Source of the DNA: Albugo candida
Lineage: Eukaryota; Oomycota; Peronosporomycetes; Albuginales; Albuginaceae
Reading direction: 5' to 3'
DNA: 64,000 nucleotides
Assembly (NCBI GenBank): GCA_905220665.1
Contig: CAJNAR010000148.1
Location: 62,001 to 126,000, forward strand
Within the stretch, counting starts at the first letter, position 1. Each line of letters opens with the position of its first letter. The position numbers and the translations under genes are program-made. This document shows, piece by piece, positions 1-10,547 of the stretch. Below the pieces are notes generated by a model that saw nothing but the letters and a program-made list of their open reading frames with translations, ran no database searches and was not told where the DNA came from.

Positions 1-1
1 T

Positions 2-109
2 GGCCTTTTCATAAAGTATCGTGTCGGCTTTCAGTCAAACGACTTCACAACCTTGGATGATCAATGTAGGAAGAGAATTACTACATTTATCTTAAACGAG
101 TGCAAATGA
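2..109 (+). CDS. Possible C-terminal end of an upstream gene, cut by the window edge
   Basis: An open frame enters from the left edge and ends at TGA 107-109, giving about 35 residues of protein-like composition (charged and hydrophobic residues alternate, ending in ...TTFILNECK). I do not recognise a family. The following 290 bases before pescadillo show nothing else convincing, so this could be the end of a neighbouring same-strand gene. It may equally be a chance frame. Confidence 0.3.
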   Translation, partial: GLFIKYRVGFQSNDFTTLDDQCRKRITTFILNECK

Positions 110-395
110 TGTCTATGAGTATGCTTCGAGCTACTGGATGATGAATTTTGCTTTCCTTAGCGTCTTTCGAGGCCGAACACTTGCTATTGTTGGGACTGAT
201 TTACCATCGCGTTGCAACATGCGTGAGCACAGCGCAATTCTACATGAAGGAGTTGGACAGCGTCGCTAATAGTAATATTTGGATAATACATCTGGATATT
301 CGGAACCAATTGTATTCAAGTACGTTCGATTATCGTCCAACCGTTCTTCCTCTTCATTCGTCGCCAATCAGTAGCGCCAAAGCCAAAGTATCGCA

Positions 396-2381
396 ATGCC
401 GACGAAACGTGTGAAAGGGAAGAAAAAGCTCAAATCAATCAAAGCCAAAGTCACAGATGTGATGGGAAGCAAGCGTCGACTATCACGTTTTGGAAAAGAG
501 CAGAAGAAAGGAATGCGAGGAGCAACTGCCAATTATCTCTCACGCAGTCAAACATTAAAAAAGCTGCAGATTTCTTTGAAAGATTTTCGTCGTCTGTGTA
601 TATTGAAAGGAATCTATCCACGTGAACCAAGTAAGAAAAAGAAGCAGCAACAGGGAGCTGATAAGACGTATTATCACATCAAAGACATTATGTACTTGGC
701 TCATGAACCGCTTTTGGAGCATTTTCGATCGTTCAAAACGTTCTTGAAGAAAGTCATCAGTTCAATTGGAAGAAAAAATTACGACGACGCTCGTCGACGA
801 CATGAACATCGTCCGAGTTATACATTGGATCACCTTGTGAAAGAACGCTATCCTCGATTTACCGATGCATTGGCGGACTTGGATGATGCACTTTGTCTGA
901 TTCATTTATTTGCATCAATGCCAAGTGGGAAGGTTATTTCATCCGAGGAGACAGAAAAGTGCGTTCGCCTGGTGCGAGAATGGCAAGAATACAACGTTAT
1001 AACGAACTCTTTGGACAAAGTGTTTGTAAGTATCAAAGGGATTTATTATCAATCGACAGTCAAAGGAGAAAAAATCACGTGGTTGGTACCGCATGCATTT
1101 ACACCAACCGTGAGCAAGCGAGTGGATTTGCACGTCATGGTCACATTTCTAGAATTCTACCAGGTTTTACTCAAATTTGTGAATTATCAGCTCTACTCCG
1201 AGTTGGGCTTGCAATATCCGCCGAAAATCAATGCAAAATTCGATCAAGCTGGTTTACATTTGAGTGCTTTGGAAGTTATAAATGCAAAGAATCCTGACAG
1301 CAAGGAGTGTGAAATGACAGACGGTGAAGAGACGGTGGAAGAGTCCCAAGGAACTGCTGAGGTAGCTGAAGATTCGCAAGTCGTTATGCAACAGAAAGAG
1401 TCAGAGAGTCGAGTTGACAGTTTGGATACAACTTTGAAGAACGCAAAAGCAGACGAGTCAATCGACCATTCTGATGAAGAGAATGACACCGATATTATCA
1501 AGCATAAAGCGTTGACGGAACCCTTAGAAGCCGCATTTGCTTCCAACGAACTCGCTGTCCAACTTTTCGAGAATGCAAAGAAGGAGACTTGTTTCAAAAA
1601 ACTGTTTGAAAATTTCGTTTTTTTTCTATCTCGGGAAGTGCCTAGGGTTGTACTGGAATTCGTGCTCCGCTCATATGGTGCACGTATTGGCTGGGAAGGT
1701 CCTGGCTCGCCCTTTGATGAAACCTCCGAATACATCACCCATCACATCGTGGATCGACCGCATCAGGGGCACCGATATTTCAATCGAGAGTATATCCAGC
1801 CTCAATGGGTGTTTGACACTGTAAACAACAAGGCTCTACTTCCAATTGCACCGTATGCGCCAGGAATGGATCTTCCTCCTCATCTTTCTCCATTCGTGGA
1901 CGATGAAAAGGAAGGCTACGTTCCAGAGTACCGAAAACAAGTACGATCAGCAGCTCAAGTACTCCGAAGTGAAATGGCTCGAAAAGATGAAAATGGTCAT
2001 GAACAAGATGACGACGAAAGCGAGGATGAAGAGGAAGCTTACCTTGCAGGAATCAGAGCAGAGTTGCAAGAGTCCAGAAAGGAAAACGATGACGATTCTC
2101 AAGCGATCGTTTCTACCGAAGAAGACGCTTCAAACAGCTCTATGCAAGAGCCTGTTGCGAAGCAGGATCCAACGTCACGAGTTGGGCGATCCAAGAAGAA
2201 AAAGGTAGAGAAATTGCAACAGGAGGCCAAAGAATCACACGATATGGCTAAAAACATGATGTCGAAGAAGGCCAAGCGATTATATGATCGAATGCAATAC
2301 GGTCTCGGCAAGAAAAGCGAAAAAATTCAGCTGCTGGAGGCTAAGCGAGCTCGATTACAGCAGCAAAATGGCTCCAATTGA
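396..2381 (+). CDS. PES1: Pescadillo homologue (PES1/NOP7), ribosome biogenesis
   Basis: Single-exon gene of 661 codons. Pescadillo is a nucleolar protein of the PeBoW complex (PES1-BOP1-WDR12) needed for 27S pre-rRNA processing and 60S subunit assembly. The N terminus is lysine-rich and carries the family signature ANYLSRSQTLKKLQISLKDF followed by RRLCILKGIYPREP (about residues 49-77). A BRCT domain lies near residues 400-475: it begins FENFVFFLSREVPR and ends around the QPQWVFDTVN segment, with the conserved tryptophan. An acidic insert (about 300-370) precedes the BRCT domain, and a Lys/Glu-rich coiled-coil-like tail follows. The ATG at 396 gives the usual short basic start before the signature. 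A shorter upstream frame that overlaps the start has no family resemblance. The length is somewhat above the usual 580-620 residues because of the acidic segments. Confidence 0.95.
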   Translation: MPTKRVKGKKKLKSIKAKVTDVMGSKRRLSRFGKEQKKGMRGATANYLSRSQTLKKLQISLKDFRRLCILKGIYPREPSKKKKQQQGADKTYYHIKDIMYLAHEPLLEHFRSFKTFLKKVISSIGRKNYDDARRRHEHRPSYTLDHLVKERYPRFTDALADLDDALCLIHLFASMPSGKVISSEETEKCVRLVREWQEYNVITNSLDKVFVSIKGIYYQSTVKGEKITWLVPHAFTPTVSKRVDLHVMVTFLEFYQVLLKFVNYQLYSELGLQYPPKINAKFDQAGLHLSALEVINAKNPDSKECEMTDGEETVEESQGTAEVAEDSQVVMQQKESESRVDSLDTTLKNAKADESIDHSDEENDTDIIKHKALTEPLEAAFASNELAVQLFENAKKETCFKKLFENFVFFLSREVPRVVLEFVLRSYGARIGWEGPGSPFDETSEYITHHIVDRPHQGHRYFNREYIQPQWVFDTVNNKALLPIAPYAPGMDLPPHLSPFVDDEKEGYVPEYRKQVRSAAQVLRSEMARKDENGHEQDDDESEDEEEAYLAGIRAELQESRKENDDDSQAIVSTEEDASNSSMQEPVAKQDPTSRVGRSKKKKVEKLQQEAKESHDMAKNMMSKKAKRLYDRMQYGLGKKSEKIQLLEAKRARLQQQNGSN

Positions 2382-2636
2382 GTTCACGAAACGTGTCCTA
2401 GACTAGAAAGTTCTTTTTAGATTGATGCTTTAATCGCCTTATTTCGACAAGATCTTGCGTATTAGGAGCTGCTGTATCGGTTCAAGGTCATAATAGAGCA
2501 TTACAATTCGAAGTTGCCGCCACCCACGTTTCTTACGTCAACTATCACTAAAGGCTCAAAGATCATTCGGCGCTGTGATCAATATTGCAATTGAAACATT
2601 CTCGTAGTGCAATTTGTAAATTAACGAATTTTCAAA

Positions 2637-5600
2637 ATGGCAACTCCATCGGTTGGCTGGTGTTTAGATGCTCAATTCCATGCAACCAAACGTGGAAGAG
2701 TTATCCAAACTGTACGCGAACGTTACCTACGAGATGATATTCCTTGCTGCATCTCATCATGCATCCCTTGTTCATCCATCGACTCGAGGAATCGGCGGCT
2801 AGCGTTATCCTCTCACCCTAATAATAATGAGTACCTAATGCCTTCCATTCGCGTCATTTTATCTCAAATGGATTTGATCGAGCACTCAACGAAAAAGAAC
2901 CTTGGATTTGAATGCTTTAAAGATCTCATCATTCTGGAAAGCGTATGGCAAGCCGTAAAAAAAGCTGATATTGGGCTCTGGCATCGTCTGCGTGCGCTGA
3001 CAACCAACCAAGATCGTCATTTTATATACTTTGCCAATGAATACCATCATGAATGCTTCATGCCTACCAATGTGGAGCCAGGTCAGGACACAAAAGAGGC
3101 CGAATTGAATCGACAGAACAAAGCTGTCGTGAAGGCTTGTCAGTGGTATAATCAGCACCTGGAGATTATAGAAAGTAAGCAAGTAAACCCAAAAATCGTG
3201 ATATTAGTACAAGATCAGCAAGAGATGGAGCTGATGAAGGCATTAGGAGCTCCACACGTTACCATGATTGAATCGGCCATTACTCGAGTCAAAAATTCGT
3301 GTCCGGAATTGTTGGACTTGGTATCCAATGCAGTATTGCCACTTCATGAGCTAGGAGTTGATACGAAACGAAACAAGACTCTGTATTCGCAACATGTAAA
3401 CATGTCAGACATGCTGACAGGTATAAAGAATCGTCGATATTTTCAGGGTATTCTTCGATTACAAGATAATCAAAGAGAAGCTAATGTGATCATCTCATTG
3501 CCGGCAAAGGTGAATGGAGAGCAAGGAAAAGGTACTCGTATACCTATATTTATCGATGGAAAGAAGAATATGAATCGAGCGATCGACGGAGACACAGTTG
3601 CGATTGAGTTACTTCCCAGAAAAGAGTGGACGAAAGCTTCCGACAAATTCATACCCGAGGAAATGCCTTCTGTTAATTCAGAACAGAAAAGTGAACCAGA
3701 CGGTTTAGAGAACGATAGTGACGAGGAAGGCTGTGAAGCTGCTGTTGAGGAACCCACACTACCGATGGAACAAGCTGATGTGGTCGAGCTATCTCAAAAA
3801 TTCGACCTGTCCTCTATGAAGCCCTGTGGACGAGTGATTGGTATTGTTAAACGAGATTCACGAAACTTTTGCGGGTCTTTAGAACCCAATCAGTCGGCGA
3901 CTCGCTCCACTTCGTTTCTCTTCATTCCAATGGATCGTAAAATCCCCAAAATCCGCATCAAAACTTGTCAAGCTCAAACTCTGATGGATCAAAGATTGCT
4001 TGTTTCTATGGACAGCTGGCCAGCCGATAGTAAATATCCTTTGGGACATTATGTCAAGACATTGGGAAAAATCAATGACAAGGAGACAGAGACAAAAGTG
4101 CTTTTGCTAACGCACGACATTGCCTCAGATGAATTCAGCGAGGAAGTCATGAGATGCTTACCTCCAGAGAATTGGAAGATCACAAACGAAAACTCAAAAG
4201 GCCGGGTAGATTTACGTCACCTTCCAATTATGAGCATTGATCCCCCCAACTGCAAAGACATTGATGATGCATTGCACGCATGTCGACTAGACAATGGTAA
4301 TTATCAAGTGGGGGTTCATATCGCCGATGTGACCCATTTCATACCAAGTGGAAACGCACTGGATAATGAAGCTGTCTCGCGCGGAACATCCACGTACCTC
4401 GTTGACCGACGATTGGATATGCTTCCGAGTCTGTTAACCACCAAGCTTTGTTCTTTGACGAGCATAGAAGATCATTTCGCATTCAGTGTTTTGTGGGAAT
4501 TACGATTGACAGAATTCGATGTGGAGATTGTAAATGTTGAATTTTGCAAAAGCATTATTCGCTCGTGTGCATCCTTATCGTATCAGGAAGCACAGATTTT
4601 TCTCGATGATCCCAGTATTGATGATCTTTCAAGCGCCGGGACTCGAGCTTTGGACTTGCAGAAAAGTTATGCGGAAGGAGATACCTCCTCGAAATCAGCT
4701 GTGATCGGGGGCGGTATCAAAACGCTTCATGTGATTGCGAAACATCTCAAGAAAAAACGTATGGAAGCGGGGGCACTGACATTAGCGTCTCCGGAAGTAC
4801 GATTTGTACTCGATGCCGAAACACAGAACCCACTGGATGTACAAATGTACGCATTGCGCGACACAAATGCGCTGGTAGAAGAGTTTATGTTGCTGGCTAA
4901 CATCACAGTAGCGAAGAAAATTGTTCGCCATTTTCCGTCTTTTTCATTGCTTCGACGGCATCCAGCACCCTCAACCCGCCAATTTGACGTCTTATGTAGC
5001 CAGGCTAAAGCTATCGGTATCGAATTACATGTGAATAGCTCAAAGCAACTTCAGCAATCATTGGATCTGAGCGCAAAGCGCGCCGCCTCAACGAACAAGC
5101 AGAAGAATCACTTGGACAAGCTCTTACGTATTATGTGTACGCGATGTATGATGCCAGCACGTTACTTCTCTTCAGGCGAAATGACTCCGGCTGAATTTCA
5201 CCATTACGGTCTTGCTGCGCCCATTTACACCCATTTCACGTCACCAATTCGCCGCTATGCCGATGTTGTTGTCCATCGTTTATTAGCAGCAGCCATCGGA
5301 ATTGCTCCTGTGCCAGCAGACTTGGAGGATAAATCAAAGCTACAAGACCTTGCCGAACATCTGAATCGAAAACATCACGCGGCACAGATGGCTGGACGGG
5401 CTTCTGTCACATTACATACAATTCTTTATTTTGCTCAGAATCCAACCGTAACTGGAGGAGTTATCACCAGGGTTAAGAAGAACGGTATCGGTGTGCTACT
5501 ACCGCAATTTGGCATCGAAGGAACGATACTTTTTAAGGAAGACACAAAGTCCGAAATGGAATCAGTCTTACAGACGGTTGTAACGTTTGACGCCGATAGA

Positions 5601-5831
5601 CACACGTTGTGGATCAACGAGATGCAGGAAAGCTCAGATCAGTCAATTGAGCGTTCACTGCAAGTGTTCGACACCGTCGATATCAATGTGTTTGTGTCGA
5701 CTTACAACACTCGTCAGAGACTTAAGATGAGCATCCTGCCAATGAACAGTTTGAATGCAAAAAGAAGCAGCCTTCCGGTAAGTGACAAAGAGCAGAGGCC
5801 GATGCAGCGACGAAAGATCACTTCTCAGTGA
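2637..5831 (+). CDS. DIS3: Exosome exoribonuclease DIS3/RRP44 with a degenerate PIN active site
   Basis: Single-exon gene of 1,064 codons. DIS3 is the 3'-5' exonuclease of the RNA exosome. In order: N-terminal strand and CR3-type cysteine cluster (ERYLRDDIPCCISSCIPC, about 28-45); PIN domain (about 64-230); two cold-shock domains; RNB domain with the catalytic signature DPPNCKDIDDALH (about 535-547); the conserved YGLAAPIYTHFTSPIRRYAD block; and a C-terminal S1 domain. The RNB aspartates are all present, so exonuclease activity is expected. The PIN domain lacks three of the four acidic residues needed for endonuclease activity (see findings). PIN inactivation is known in the animal cytoplasmic paralogue DIS3L, but the RNB region here reads closer to DIS3. 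It follows PES1 head-to-tail with 255 bases between. The ATG at 2637 starts the conserved N terminus directly. Confidence 0.95.
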   Translation: MATPSVGWCLDAQFHATKRGRVIQTVRERYLRDDIPCCISSCIPCSSIDSRNRRLALSSHPNNNEYLMPSIRVILSQMDLIEHSTKKNLGFECFKDLIILESVWQAVKKADIGLWHRLRALTTNQDRHFIYFANEYHHECFMPTNVEPGQDTKEAELNRQNKAVVKACQWYNQHLEIIESKQVNPKIVILVQDQQEMELMKALGAPHVTMIESAITRVKNSCPELLDLVSNAVLPLHELGVDTKRNKTLYSQHVNMSDMLTGIKNRRYFQGILRLQDNQREANVIISLPAKVNGEQGKGTRIPIFIDGKKNMNRAIDGDTVAIELLPRKEWTKASDKFIPEEMPSVNSEQKSEPDGLENDSDEEGCEAAVEEPTLPMEQADVVELSQKFDLSSMKPCGRVIGIVKRDSRNFCGSLEPNQSATRSTSFLFIPMDRKIPKIRIKTCQAQTLMDQRLLVSMDSWPADSKYPLGHYVKTLGKINDKETETKVLLLTHDIASDEFSEEVMRCLPPENWKITNENSKGRVDLRHLPIMSIDPPNCKDIDDALHACRLDNGNYQVGVHIADVTHFIPSGNALDNEAVSRGTSTYLVDRRLDMLPSLLTTKLCSLTSIEDHFAFSVLWELRLTEFDVEIVNVEFCKSIIRSCASLSYQEAQIFLDDPSIDDLSSAGTRALDLQKSYAEGDTSSKSAVIGGGIKTLHVIAKHLKKKRMEAGALTLASPEVRFVLDAETQNPLDVQMYALRDTNALVEEFMLLANITVAKKIVRHFPSFSLLRRHPAPSTRQFDVLCSQAKAIGIELHVNSSKQLQQSLDLSAKRAASTNKQKNHLDKLLRIMCTRCMMPARYFSSGEMTPAEFHHYGLAAPIYTHFTSPIRRYADVVVHRLLAAAIGIAPVPADLEDKSKLQDLAEHLNRKHHAAQMAGRASVTLHTILYFAQNPTVTGGVITRVKKNGIGVLLPQFGIEGTILFKEDTKSEMESVLQTVVTFDADRHTLWINEMQESSDQSIERSLQVFDTVDINVFVSTYNTRQRLKMSILPMNSLNAKRSSLPVSDKEQRPMQRRKITSQ

Positions 5832-7860
5832 GTGTCCATTATGGTAGTTGGTTCCTGACAGCTCTGAAAAGCAGCGTATGGTGAAGGATGGATCCGTGCG
5901 ATCGGATAGATACTGATTGCACATGTGCTCTCATTGTCACTTAAGCGAACATTTGTTCCTTACCGGTAAGAAACTGGCGGGGAATCACGATTTATTCCTG
6001 AACAAGATTGAGACACTTAACTTTGTTTATACTGGATTCATATTATATTTCATTACACTGCTTATCTGTTTTTTCCTTATCCCATCATGAGCTTCTGACC
6101 GTGTGAATATCGTTTAAGTCTGGCTTCAAACCTTGAGGCAAATATTTCCAAGCCTCTTGCTTGGGTGTGCTCAAGCCGCTGCCCACCTTGCCGATGATCG
6201 AACCAAGAATGAAGCTTTAAAGCATCTGAGCCATCGCATCAGATTGCGATTCCGATTGGATAATGAATGCAGCGTTTTCGAATAGAGACATAATTTGGCT
6301 TGACTCGATCTTCCTATACGTACTGCTCTTTGAGAGTTGCTTTCCCGCGTAACACCCTTCATCCTGCAACCGGTAACTTAATTAAACCCGCCCGCAGACA
6401 CTCGCACTAATTGAAGTCTGATCTCAAACCGCACCGATATCCATCGTCTTTAGGATTGCACAATTCCGTCTCCTCAAAGTTGAAGAGGCTCCTTAAACCG
6501 CATTCATCATCAATCGCCTGCCATAGCGTCCGAAGGCTCACCATAGTTGAATTAATAAGCTCCAGGAAAGTTAGCACATGAACTTTCGGAATAAACTTCC
6601 GAAGACCCGAAGATGACCACTCACCCGTTCCCTTTGATATTTTTCTCCATCAATAGCTGACGGATTTTGTACTTGGCCACAAGGTAAAACACATCTTGCT
6701 CGATTTATTCCTCGGAAATGCAATTAATGATTTACCCTGGCCAACAAATATAAAGCTGTCATATATGATTAACCGCTTTTCAACATTTTCACACATCACT
6801 TCTGCAGGCAACTTTTATCGAGACTAATTTTTAGAACACAGAGACAGAATGTCGATACTAATAGCACGTAGTCAGGATACGCTGTGAAGGTGTTGAAATT
6901 ATGAGAATTTCGCGCAGTATTCTATCGTTTCGCAAATCTGCCACGCGCTCAGTCATCGTCATTTGCATAGCGCCTTAGTAAGTGTAGTTTAGAATCTCTC
7001 ATCTACACCTTCCATTTTTCGCGCAAGTATTTCGCCTTCTTCAAAAGTCTGAGAAATGCCACACTTTTGTAAGTTGTCTTCTGAGCTGTCCAAACTTTCG
7101 GAATACTAGTAAAAGGCACTGATCTAGCAGGCCTATTCATCTATTCGAATCAATGGGCTATTTCGTCAGGATGCCATCACTCATGTCTTTGAACAGCTCG
7201 CAATAATATATATCCTTATTCGAATCAGCTCTGTAAGACATTACGGAATAGCGTCAGAATCCAAGGCAGGTCCAAGGCAGCCATGATGTCGGCAACTTGG
7301 TTCAAACACGCACTAAGGAAATAATGAATGATTGTAATAATGGGCTGAGTTTTAAGACAGCCGCCTTTCATCCGCAACGGTTCAAATTCCTTTGATTATG
7401 CAGAGGCTACCTTTTGGGCTCCAATAAGATGAGACTTGTATGAAGCGTTTCGAGCGTGGAGCCTCATTTCGCAGGGGGTGAAAAAAATGTTTGGGTATGC
7501 TTGCATGGAGCACACTTAACCTCGAGAACGGTAAATGTCCACTGCTCTGAAAAGGTTTCTATGTATCTGGTCCTTCTTTGGAGTTATAGTGCTTGTACAA
7601 GCAGCTTGTCAACTTGAATAGTGAATGCTTTTTATTGCGCTACCTTTCACACCGAAAGCAGTACTACTCGATTATTTGCAATGAATGACACGATGTATCT
7701 TCTAACCGCATTCGAAATGACCTCCTTTTCGTGTTTCGGTCTTAAGTAACATCCTCCAGGCGTTCCGAAGATTTTTGGAATCTCAAGATGCTTTTGACCC
7801 GCCAAAACCCTGGTAGTACATTTGCGAAGCTATCGAAACGTCATCATCTTAGCTACTTTG
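5832..7860. other. Non-coding interval with a SINE copy
   Basis: Apart from the SINE copy near 6045-6235, I see no supportable gene here. The short minus-strand frame at 6171-6362 reads mostly through that SINE. A protein-like minus-strand stretch around 7650-7800 has stops and no recognisable family. Confidence 0.5.
6045..6235 (-). repeat. tRNA-derived SINE, diverged copy
   Basis: Read on the minus strand, the 5' end has tRNA-type internal promoter boxes: GGCTCAG (A-box core) and GGTTCGATCA (B-box). A body and a tail ending in the complement of TTTCATTACACTG follow. The same order occurs in the copy at 9150-9378, with shared blocks such as the complements of ATCATGAGC and TGACTTCAAACC. This copy is more diverged and has lost parts of the tRNA-like head. 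Confidence 0.65.
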
Positions 7861-7965
7861 CTGTTCCTCGGCGTCGCTTTCCACCACTGCTATTGGAATG
7901 TGTAATGTGTATCTTCATACGCATGGTATACAGCCTTGGTATATATTGATTTATTTTTATTATTG
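7861..7965 (-). mobile_element. End fragment of a second MULE family (type C end)
   Basis: This segment matches the ends of the MULE at 14.8-16.3 kb. The block CATACAGCCTTGGTAT and the flanking AATGTGTAT recur at 16183-16260 and, inverted, at 14820-14870. On the minus strand it also encodes a short match to the start of that element's protein (IHITHSN..GGKRRR against IHIAHFN..NGKRRH). The rest of the element is not recognisable to the left, so this is a truncated relic next to the MULE at 7966. Confidence 0.6.
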
Positions 7966-8051
7966 GGAGCCTATATATACCAATTTTTTTCAAAAAATAT
8001 GGTTTATGTACCAAAAGTTGAGAAACTATGGTTTTTATACCAAAAGTTGAT

Positions 8052-8135
8052 AAATATGGTTTATATACCAACACGAACATTACACGGGCGAGACTGCAAA
8101 AAATATGAGAATTACACCAAAACGTCTGAATTTCA
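8052..8135 (+). repeat. Left terminal inverted repeat of MULE A
   Basis: It pairs with the reverse complement of 10291-10373. Shared blocks include ATGGTTTATAT.CCAA, ACATGGGCGA/ACACGGGCGA and the complement of AATTTCAGAC. The arms are imperfect, so the element is not recent. Confidence 0.75.
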
Positions 8136-8178
8136 TTTGAGACTATAAAAAATATATTGTTTCATCACTAGGAAAAGA

Positions 8179-10025
8179 TTAATCCTTGCAGGTGCGCTTG
8201 CTGTGGCCGTAGTTACCATATGTAGTGCACTTGTTGCTGCGCTTCTTCTTGAAAGCTTCTGTGGCAGCTGGAGACTCGATTCGCTTCGACTTCTTTGGAC
8301 GGCCACGCTTCTTTGACACCGTGAGTGGTTGGTGCTTTTCAAAACGCGTAAGTTCATCCATCGTCACGCATGGACTCATCTTCGCCATGGGGTTGTAACC
8401 ACGCTGGTACACCTCCTTGATCCACAACACACCGCAGAAAGTCCTGAGTAGCGAGAGCTTGTTGACGGATCGAATGGTCACATGGAGATGTGAGCATGGC
8501 TCTTTCATGTCGCCAAAGCAGCCACAAGAACACGGATTTTCAGGATTATCTAGATCGACAGAACTGTCGACAGAAAGCTCTCCATTCTTTCTAACCTTGA
8601 CCACGAAGGATGACAGGCAACTCGGGATGATTTTCGATCTTGTTAACGACAGATACAAAGCGCTTTCGCGCGAGCTCCTTGGTTGCGCAAGCTGTGAGCT
8701 CCACCCATGAAGCCGAGTTGGCGACCAATTCAACCCCCTTGATCGCTACGTACTTTTCTACCGCCATGAGACAGTCCAGAAGTGGCTTCTNTCTAGCTTC
8801 AAGCAGGACGTTGTTAACAGACTCCACGTTGTTGCTAGTCATGGTCCCAAAGCGCGGACGTACACTATACGNNGNNGCCCATTTGAGCTTTTCTGCATCG
8901 AGTAGCCATTGAAGCGTCTTTTCATTGTGTTTCTTCAANTCACTGGCTAGCCGTTCGAACGACGNAACCGTCAAGGAATTGGCCAGATTCCATGCCTGGT
9001 CTTTCAATGTCGCATTGCTAAACTTGGCGTTGAAATTCTCGAGCTTGTGACGAGAACAAACTAATTGAGGGATGCACCTGCTTGAACTTGCATCGCCGGA
9101 ATGAGACCCTTGTCACGGTCGGAGCTGACGAATGCTGGCGCTTCTTTGTCAAGGATTTCATTACACTGTTTATCTGGTTCTTTACCTCTATTATCCTATC
9201 ATGAGCCCCTGCCCGTGTGAACATCACTAAGTCTGACTTCAAACCAAGGGAGGCAGATATTTTCCAAGCTTATTGCTCGGGTGAGATCAAACCGCTGACC
9301 ACACTGACGGGGATCGAACTAACGACCTCCGGCAGGGGTCTGTGCGCTCAGGTGCTTAATCGACTGAGCTGGGTACGGACCCTGAATGCTTGCGCTTTCA
9401 TGAAGCGTAGAAGAAATTCCAGGAACCATGACCAATTGTCTGTTGTCTCGCCTGACACCCAAGCGACCAAGACAATTTGGATCTCATGGTTGCTGTTTTT
9501 ATATTAAGCGACAAGAAGGACTCCACCATATTTGTGCTTCGTGAATGCGCTATCTAGATTGATACCGAGATCTGCAACTTCGCGAAGCACATGAAAGACG
9601 GGCTTGTATACGATGACAACCCGAAACCTTTTTGTCCTCACGCAACGCGATATCTGCCTTGTGTACGCGCTTGGTCATTTCGTGTACGTATGACAAGATG
9701 AACTGGTACTGCGTGCGATTTTCATCGAAGAGTTGCGCTTTGAGTCGAATACAGGCGTCGAAACAAGTCAGGTACGTCAATCGACGCCCATCAGCCGTCA
9801 GCTTCTTCTGCATCTCAGATGGACTGGCGTCACGACCCTTATGAACGACGAACTGGAGGGTCGAATTAAGTAAAGAGGCGTATAAACACTTGTTTCCATG
9901 ACTCGCTTCGTATGAAGCCAAGTCAACCCTCGTAGCGTCGCATGTGTGCGGCACGAACGCATGAGGCGGCTCTCATATCCTCTAACATACGCGAAAGCGA
10001 CTGCGAAGCTGCAATTTGGACACAC
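8179..10025 (-). pseudogene. Broken MULE transposase (DDE domain, SWIM finger, zinc knuckle)
   Basis: Minus-strand fragments in several frames, in order. (a) An N-terminal part (about 9550-10025) leads into the DDE region, with HKYGGVLLVA and AWVSGETTDNWSWF. (b) After an inserted SINE the frame resumes with FVSSDRDKGL, the second catalytic-aspartate block. (c) SNNVESVNNVLLEAR is a typical MULE motif. (d) A SWIM zinc finger follows (CSCGCF...EPCSHLH). (e) A basic stretch and a C-terminal CX4-like knuckle (CTTYGNYGHSKRTC) end the protein. In-frame stops, frame changes and the SINE mean it cannot make an intact transposase. Part (c) contains Ns. Confidence 0.8.
9150..9378 (-). repeat. tRNA-derived SINE inserted in the MULE A transposase
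   Basis: Read on the minus strand, it starts with a tRNA-like head: an A-box like CAGCTCAGTCGATTAAGCACC and a B-box TTAGTTCGATCCCCG at normal tRNA spacing. A tRNA-unrelated body and a tail ending at the complement of TTTCATTACACTG follow. Both flanks carry an imperfect direct repeat (GAATGCTGGCGCTTCTTTG on the left, GAATGCTTGCGCTTTCATG on the right), consistent with a target-site duplication of about 20 bp. It splits the MULE DDE domain. A diverged second copy lies at 6045-6235. Confidence 0.8.
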
Positions 10026-10290
10026 ACCTTATAGCGTCTGTGGTCGCTCGATATGACACGAAACGCTCGTCCAACTTTTTCGTGTATTTAATAATCCAAT
10101 TTGGTATGTCGTTGCGACTGGCGTGGTCACGTGACTAAACATATGCATGCCCGTCTGCCCAGTCACTGGCGAACAGCCGTGACTTGACTCTTGACTTGAC
10201 TCTTGTGCCTCACCAACGTAGCCGTTGTTGTCGGTAGTCGTCATACTCGCCAGATGTGAATATTTTAACGCTATGGCACTCACGAATGTG

Positions 10291-10373
10291 TAAATTTCAG
10301 ACTTCTTGGTATATTTTTCTTTTTTTTTGCAATTTCGCCCATGTACTATTCGTTTTGGCATATAAACCATATT
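10291..10373 (-). repeat. Right terminal inverted repeat of MULE A
   Basis: Inverted partner of the left TIR at 8052-8135. Poly-T tracts in this arm replace parts of the left arm. Confidence 0.75.
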
Positions 10374-10547
10374 TTCTCAGCGTTTGGTATAAAATCCCCA
10401 AATCCTCTTTATTATCAGACTTGTATATTTTTTGGAGCGCCTGTAATCACATACACCTTTAACTACTCTCACCCCCCCCCCCCAATTCAGGAGCCAATAA
10501 AATCATTCCGTATCAATTCTACCAATCACGTAATTATTTAAATATAA

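Larger units (their letters stand above)
7966..10445 (-). mobile_element. Mutator-like element (MULE A) with TIRs, transposase on minus strand
   Basis: A roughly 2.5-kb element is bounded by imperfect terminal inverted repeats (clearest blocks 8052-8135 and 10291-10373). Inside is a broken MULE transposase on the minus strand, itself interrupted by a SINE at about 9150-9378. The left end carries three short tandem units of the type ATGGTTTATATACCAAAAGTTGA within the TIR. Outer boundaries are approximate because no clean 9-bp target duplication was found. Scattered Ns inside suggest collapsed multicopy sequence. Confidence 0.8.

Noticed and set aside
148..414. 88-codon ORF overlapping the pescadillo start
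   Set aside because: It overlaps the conserved PES1 N terminus in another frame and has no family features.
893..2311. Several alternative frames of 60-164 codons inside pescadillo
   Set aside because: They are shadows of the conserved PES1 frame on both strands.
7376..7400. B-box-like string GGTTCAAATTCC, possible tRNA or SINE
   Set aside because: No pairing T-stem, no A-box upstream and no similarity to the SINE copies.
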